A stretch of 9,107 nt of DNA, taken from positions 1-9,107 of the forward strand of contig JAUVEF010000032.1 of the NCBI GenBank assembly GCA_030594905.1, written 5' to 3'. Positions within the stretch are counted from its first letter, which is position 1, and each line of letters starts with the position of its first letter. The notes under the pieces were generated by a model, which did no database searches, had not been told where the DNA came from, and was given only the letters and a program-made list of their open reading frames with translations. The stretch is from Methanosarcinales archaeon (GTDB lineage: Archaea > Halobacteriota > Methanosarcinia > Methanosarcinales > Methanogasteraceae). Made by a program: the position numbers and the translations under genes. This document shows positions 6,375 through 9,107 of the stretch, piece by piece.

Positions 6375-7112
6375 TCAGTCCGATTCGATCCGTGGTGCAA
6401 GGACATACTTTACCGTGCAATCGCCATTGGCAAGCTCAAAACGGATGCTTGCAGGTAGATCGCGCCCCAGATTGATGACAACCTCGCCAGCACTACCAAC
6501 CCCTTTACTGATGTCGGACAGATAATCCAGTGAGTACAGCGACCTGACTTCAGCCGGAACGATGCGGATCAAGTCAGAACCTGTGAGGTCCATGCTGACA
6601 TGATCCGTATCGCCAGTCGCCTCCATAAAGAATACGCCATCATGCACACCCATAGTCATGTGGTCGCTCACCATCTCTGCCGCTTTGATCATGCGCCTGA
6701 ATACCGCCCCCGAAATTGCAATTTCTGCCGGGAGGTCGAGTGTGGGCACGGTTGGCGCCTTCCGCAGCGTCGACGGATCAAGTAGCGATAACTTATATGA
6801 AAAACCACCCATGGCAATATCAAGCTTATGAGTATTCGGGTCCAGTTCCAGCTCAATTTCGCCGTTTCTGTCCGCCATACCAAGAATTTCGCTGAATCTG
6901 CTCAGATCAATGCCAATCTCACATTCCGTACCTTCCATAGACCCAAAAGCGTCCCCGGACAATTCAAGCGAGACCATCGCAGCATTTGCAGGATCAACAG
7001 CTCGTGCCACCAATTTATCTGATGATATCTCAAAACGTGACTCATCGATAATCGCTGAAATTGCTTTAATCGCATCCTGCAATATTTCTGCATTTATAAC
7101 TGCCTTGAACAA
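6375..7112 (-). CDS. pcn: DNA polymerase sliding clamp, PCNA (TTG start)
   Basis: PCNA forms a homotrimeric ring around DNA and holds polymerase, ligase, FEN1 and other factors. From TTG 7112 the protein is 245 residues, the family length, and begins (M)FKAVINAEILQDAI as archaeal clamps do. RAVDPANAAMVSLEL (37-51) is the N-domain signature. The interdomain connector is at about 111-128 (LDPSTLRKAPTVPTLDLP), where PIP-box partners bind. The C-terminus YVLAPRIE is typical. The start is well supported: GGAGG at 7125-7121 lies 8 nt from TTG, and an AT-rich TATA box lies further upstream at 7160-7151. The in-frame ATG at 7163 would add 17 residues not usual for the family and lies upstream of that TATA box, so it is rejected. 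pcn leads the four-gene operon. Confidence 0.95.
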   Translation of the reverse strand: MFKAVINAEILQDAIKAISAIIDESRFEISSDKLVARAVDPANAAMVSLELSGDAFGSMEGTECEIGIDLSRFSEILGMADRNGEIELELDPNTHKLDIAMGGFSYKLSLLDPSTLRKAPTVPTLDLPAEIAISGAVFRRMIKAAEMVSDHMTMGVHDGVFFMEATGDTDHVSMDLTGSDLIRIVPAEVRSLYSLDYLSDISKGVGSAGEVVINLGRDLPASIRFELANGDCTVKYVLAPRIESD

Positions 7113-7120
7113 ATCTTTTC

Positions 7121-7125
7121 CCTCC
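7121..7125 (-). promoter_or_regulatory. Ribosome-binding site that sets the TTG start of pcn
   Basis: GGAGG on the minus strand is followed by an 8-nt spacer and TTG 7112. The only in-frame ATG (7163) has no such site, so this element decides the start. Confidence 0.8.
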
Positions 7126-7150
7126 AATAATATAACTAAGTGGGGTTTGC

Positions 7151-7160
7151 ATATATTTAT
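7151..7160 (-). promoter_or_regulatory. TATA box of the pcn operon
   Basis: ATAAATATAT on the minus strand is a good archaeal TATA element. Counting about 25 nt downstream gives a start near 7130, leaving a leader of about 18 nt that just contains the GGAGG site. The fit of TATA, leader and TTG start makes this the best promoter in the window. Confidence 0.65.
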
Positions 7161-7174
7161 CATTAACCCTTGAT

Positions 7175-7208
7175 CAACTATAACCCTTGCCAGCCATGAT
7201 AGTTGGCA
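7175..7208. promoter_or_regulatory. Overlapping dyads between the divergent pcn and rps13 genes
   Basis: CAACTAT (7175-7181) and ATAGTTG (7199-7205) are a perfect inverted repeat with a 17-nt spacer. TGCCA (7188-7192) and TGGCA (7204-7208) form a second dyad overlapping it. They lie just upstream of the pcn TATA box, in the 220-nt spacer shared with the ribosomal operon. This may be a regulator site; the second dyad is short enough to arise by chance. Confidence 0.3.
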
Positions 7209-7261
7209 TTACGGTGAAGTGCAGGGTGGGAACATGCACATAATGCACCGGGTGAACGAAT

Positions 7262-7271
7262 ACTTTATCTA
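7262..7271 (+). promoter_or_regulatory. Weak TATA-like box for the rps13-rps4-rps11 operon
   Basis: ACTTTATCTA lies about 65-70 nt before the rps13 start and would give a leader of roughly 40 nt. It is the best AT-rich candidate in the spacer on this strand but a poor match to the TATA consensus. Confidence 0.25.
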
Positions 7272-7332
7272 CATCAAAACCGAGATCGAATTACGAACTG
7301 CATATCCGTGGCTACCTGCTCGGAGGAACAAT

Positions 7333-7815
7333 ATGGAAGACGTCGAAAAAACTACTGAAGTAACAAAAGAGACACCCGAGATAAAACATCTTGTCCGCAT
7401 CGTAAACACTGATCTGGACGGACACAAATCGGTACAGTATGCACTCACCGGATTGAAAGGTATCGGCATACGGACAGCGAAAATTCTTGCGAACAATGCT
7501 GGAATAGACTCTGCAGAGATAATAGGATCGTTGGACGACTCCGAAGTTGACAAACTAAGGAAAACAATCGACGATTTTGAAAGTGTTGTGCCGACATGGA
7601 TGTTAAATCGAAGAAAAGACCTTGCAACTGGCAAAGACAAACATCTCATGGGTGTGAATCTGGGTCTGTCGTTGACTGAAGATATAAACATTATGAAGAA
7701 GACCCGCAGTTACCGGGGCATCAGGCATGAGCGAGGTCTACGGGTTCGCGGGCAGAGAACAAGGTCCACTGGAAGATCTGGTACCACAGTCGGCGTCAGT
7801 AGAAAACGTGTGTAA
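7333..7815 (+). CDS. rps13: 30S ribosomal protein S13
   Basis: S13 sits in the head of the small subunit and contacts the P-site tRNA and the central protuberance of the 50S. The 160 residues show [20 protein letters not shown] (19-38) and the helix-hairpin-helix [18 protein letters not shown] (41-58). The basic C-terminal tail (127-160) runs from [11 protein letters not shown] through GQRTRSTGR, as in archaeal/eukaryotic S13. An acidic N-terminal extension of about 15 residues precedes the core, as is usual in archaea. The start is ATG 7333: GGAGG at 7322-7326 leaves a 6-nt spacer. The frame is open upstream to ATG 7219, but that would add 38 unrelated residues and run through the likely promoter. 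It is the first gene of the operon; rps4 follows after 21 nt. Confidence 0.95.
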   Translation: MEDVEKTTEVTKETPEIKHLVRIVNTDLDGHKSVQYALTGLKGIGIRTAKILANNAGIDSAEIIGSLDDSEVDKLRKTIDDFESVVPTWMLNRRKDLATGKDKHLMGVNLGLSLTEDINIMKKTRSYRGIRHERGLRVRGQRTRSTGRSGTTVGVSRKRV

Positions 7816-7836
7816 TTAATAATAACAGGTGAGTGA

Positions 7837-8415
7837 ATGGGACATCCACGTAAGCGTCATAAACAATACAGCACGCCAAAACACCCTTGGCAGGCTGAAA
7901 GACTTGCAGCAGAAAGTGAACTGGTTAAGACTTATGGACTGCGGAATAAACGCGAGGTCTGGACTGCAGAAAGCATTCTTCGGAAGTACCGGCGTGCTAC
8001 GCGCAGGTTGCTTGCCGAATCTGCAGCAGGGAACTTTACAGGACATATAGAGACCGAGGCAAACCAGATTATTGCGCGATTGCAGCGTTTTGATATTATG
8101 CCGGCTGATACGGAACTGACCGATATCCTGACCTTTGAGGTCAAAGATATTCTTGAGCGACGTTTGCAGACTCAGGTATATAGGCAGGGGCTTGCACACA
8201 CCATGCGGCAGGCGCGGCAGTTTATCACACATGGGCACATTGCTGTCGCGGGTAACAAGGTCACAATACCAAGTTATCTTATCTCAATGAAAGCGGCAAT
8301 GCAGATCGATTATTACGGCAGCTCCCCGATTGCGCACGAAATGCACCCGGAGCGTCCAACGCAGGTTGCTACCGGCGAGAGCATACTCGACGGGGCACAA
8401 GAGGAGGCGCAGTGA
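7837..8415 (+). CDS. rps4: 30S ribosomal protein S4
   Basis: S4 binds the 5' domain of 16S rRNA early in 30S assembly and forms part of the mRNA entry site. The 192 residues begin [18 protein letters not shown], the archaeal/eukaryotic (S9-type) N-terminus, followed by YGLRNKRE (33-40). The S4 RNA-binding domain spans about 108-160, with [20 protein letters not shown] (108-127) and [14 protein letters not shown] (133-146). The tail after 160 is acidic and variable. AGGTGA just upstream of ATG 7837 serves as the ribosome-binding site. Its TGA stop (8413-8415) lies 2 nt before rps11, implying translational coupling. Confidence 0.95.
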   Translation: MGHPRKRHKQYSTPKHPWQAERLAAESELVKTYGLRNKREVWTAESILRKYRRATRRLLAESAAGNFTGHIETEANQIIARLQRFDIMPADTELTDILTFEVKDILERRLQTQVYRQGLAHTMRQARQFITHGHIAVAGNKVTIPSYLISMKAAMQIDYYGSSPIAHEMHPERPTQVATGESILDGAQEEAQ

Positions 8416-8417
8416 TC

Positions 8418-8807
8418 ATGGCAGAACAGAAATGGGCAGTTGCACATATCCATTCGTCATTCAACAACACGATCATCACGGTTACTGATTTGACCGGGGC
8501 TGAGACCATTGCAAAATCATCCGGAGGCATGGTCACCAAGGTCGCCCGAGACGAAGGCTCCCCCTACATCTCGATGAAGATCGTCGCCCAGGTAGTGGAG
8601 CAGTTGAAGAACCGCGGGTTTACCGGCGTTCATATTAAGATCAGAGCTCCCGGTGGCAACAAACAGCGAAGTCCGGGACCAAGCGCACAGGCGGCAATAC
8701 GTGCTTTCGCGAGGACCGGAATACGCATCGGAAGGATAGAAGATGTAACGCCGCTGCCGCATGATGGCACCATGTCAAAAGGCGGGCGCCGTGGCAGAAG
8801 AATCTAA
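8418..8807 (+). CDS. rps11: 30S ribosomal protein S11
   Basis: S11 lies in the platform of the small subunit, near the mRNA exit channel. The 129 residues include [20 protein letters not shown] (6-25), [11 protein letters not shown] (48-58), the rRNA-binding [19 protein letters not shown] (70-88) and the family C-terminus [19 protein letters not shown] (111-129). ATG 8418 is chosen because it gives the standard archaeal start (MAEQKWAV). GAGGAGG at 8401-8407 is about 10 nt upstream and GTGATC directly precedes it. GTG 8412 is in frame and would overlap rps4 by 4 nt, adding only two residues. It is the last gene of the visible operon. Confidence 0.95.
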   Translation: MAEQKWAVAHIHSSFNNTIITVTDLTGAETIAKSSGGMVTKVARDEGSPYISMKIVAQVVEQLKNRGFTGVHIKIRAPGGNKQRSPGPSAQAAIRAFARTGIRIGRIEDVTPLPHDGTMSKGGRRGRRI

Positions 8808-8811
8808 CAGG

Positions 8812-8819
8812 TTTTTTTT
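8812..8819 (+). terminator. T8 tract, archaeal-type terminator after rps11
   Basis: Eight consecutive T residues begin 5 nt after the rps11 stop. Archaeal RNA polymerase terminates at such runs without needing a hairpin. If it works, the ribosomal operon ends here and any rpoD beyond the window needs its own promoter. Confidence 0.6.
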
Positions 8820-8832
8820 GGTTTCGACGATT

Positions 8833-8865
8833 CACCGGGGCATGTTTGCCAACATGGCTCCGGTG
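8833..8865 (+). repeat. Strong GC-rich stem-loop after rps11
   Basis: CACCGGGGCATGTT (8833-8846) pairs with AACATGGCTCCGGTG (8851-8865) around a TGCC loop. There is one mismatch and one bulge, and CACCGG/CCGGTG closes the base. It follows the T8 tract by 13 nt. It may be a second terminator element or an mRNA 3'-end stabiliser. Confidence 0.6.
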
Positions 8866-8883
8866 TTTGGTCGATGAACGATT

Positions 8884-8994
8884 TTTTCACAAAAGTTTAC
8901 GAGTGAAAACCGCATCTGACCCGGAGGGCAGTTTTTGATCAAACTTTTGTGAAAAGTTTGGTGAATAGTTTGCGAGTAAGAAATGCCCTCCGGG
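8884..8994. repeat. Nested and competing inverted repeats in the rps11 downstream region
   Basis: Three perfect pairings are seen. TTTTCACAAAAGTTT (8884-8898) pairs with AAACTTTTGTGAAAA (8941-8955), 15 bp. CAAACTTTT (8940-8948) pairs with AAAAGTTTG (8952-8960), 9 bp with a 3-nt loop. CCCGGAGGGCA (8920-8930) pairs with TGCCCTCCGGG (8984-8994), 11 bp. The first and second share bases 8941-8948, and the first crosses the third. AGTTT(A/G)CGAGT also occurs twice as a direct repeat (8894-8904, 8967-8977). This is either a repeat-family element or a folded RNA; no gene is supported inside it. Confidence 0.65.
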
Positions 8995-9052
8995 GGGCTG
9001 GCGATATACTTTTTCGTAAATGAAATGATACATAGAGTGCTGGATGCTGTAG

Positions 9053-9060
9053 TGTATATA
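9053..9060 (+). promoter_or_regulatory. Possible TATA box for a gene or RNA beyond the right edge
   Basis: TGTATATA is followed by the A-rich stretch ATTAAAAAATAAAAG (9063-9077). A transcript from it would begin near 9083, inside the hairpin at the right edge. GGGAGG at 9091-9096 could serve as the ribosome-binding site of a gene starting just outside the window, possibly rpoD, but that cannot be seen. Confidence 0.35.
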
Positions 9061-9080
9061 CCATTAAAAAATAAAAGTGC

Positions 9081-9104
9081 GGCAAAATCCGGGAGGACTT
9101 TGCC
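9081..9104 (+). terminator. Hairpin followed by TTT at the right edge
   Basis: GGCAAAATCC (9081-9090) pairs with GGACTTTGCC (9095-9104) at 9 of 10 positions around GGGA, and the window ends in TTT. It looks like a terminator or a short structured RNA. Because the window stops here, the length of the T tract and the true role are unknown. Confidence 0.4.
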
Positions 9105-9107
9105 TTT

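Noticed and set aside
7219..7332. In-frame upstream extension of rps13 from ATG 7219
   Set aside because: The added 38 residues are not part of S13, no ribosome-binding site supports that ATG, and the stretch would run through the likely promoter and leader. GGAGG supports ATG 7333.
7113..7332. Search for a tRNA gene in the pcn-rps13 spacer
   Set aside because: Short stems such as GTGCA/TGCAC near 7219-7240 exist, but no T-loop or acceptor pairing typical of a tRNA was found.
7816..8238. 140-codon minus-strand frame opposite rps4
   Set aside because: It is a shadow of the well-supported rps4 gene.
8832..9107. Minus-strand frame open for 91 codons from the right edge to a TGA at 8832-8834
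   Set aside because: It could be the C-terminal end of a gene entering from the right, but it runs through every inverted repeat of this region. Its predicted protein has no recognisable motif and an unlike composition. It is best explained as a repeat that happens to be open; sequence beyond 9107 would settle it.

Overview
The window comes from a euryarchaeal genome, most likely a methanogen or a relative that still makes methanofuran (an ANME/alkane-oxidising lineage or an Archaeoglobus-like archaeon). The evidence is a methanofuran biosynthesis gene (mfnB), an archaeal sliding clamp (pcn), an archaeal-type Dph2, archaeal S13/S4/S11 ribosomal proteins in the archaeal order, an ADP-forming acyl-CoA synthetase, TATA-like boxes, and strong GGAGG ribosome-binding sites. 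The exact lineage cannot be fixed from the sequence alone. No tRNA, rRNA, CRISPR array, transposase or phage gene was seen.

Layout. (1) Bases 1-1214, minus strand: an unrecognised protein with two Cys4 zinc ribbons, followed 17 nt later by dph2, which runs off the left edge. (2) Bases 1402-2103, plus strand: mfnB, divergent from the zinc-ribbon gene, with a perfect 12-bp palindrome in its leader. (3) Bases 2104-2392: a convergent gene-free gap holding three inverted repeats. (4) Bases 2393-7112, minus strand: a tight four-gene cluster transcribed pcn, then a PAC2/COG2047 proteasome-assembly-chaperone-like gene, then a fused alpha+beta ADP-forming acyl-CoA synthetase, then a COG0857 P-loop/DRTGG protein. 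Junctions are 3 nt, 8 nt and about 2 nt, so it is probably one operon. (5) Bases 7333-8807, plus strand: rps13-rps4-rps11, divergent from pcn. (6) Bases 8808-9107: no convincing gene, but a T8 terminator, several strong and partly competing hairpins, and a possible promoter plus hairpin at the right edge. rpoD, which commonly follows rps11 in archaea, is not present by base 9107.

Four starts differ from the longest open frame, and each is supported by a Shine-Dalgarno or TATA box: pcn starts at TTG 7112, rps13 at ATG 7333, rps11 at ATG 8418 and the COG0857 gene probably at ATG 3457.

How the genes work together: rps13/4/11 build the small ribosomal subunit, and Dph2 modifies the elongation factor aEF2 used on that ribosome. 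Pcn is the replication clamp. The COG2047 protein probably acts on 20S proteasome assembly. The ADP-forming synthetase turns acyl-CoA into acid plus ATP, or the reverse, and the COG0857 protein is its likely partner or regulator. MfnB supplies the furan ring of the C1 carrier methanofuran. I found no clearly new multi-gene system. The best leads are a bistable-looking RNA region after rps11, a slippery A8 run at the alpha/beta junction of the synthetase with an immediate -1 stop, and the unrecognised zinc-ribbon protein beside dph2.
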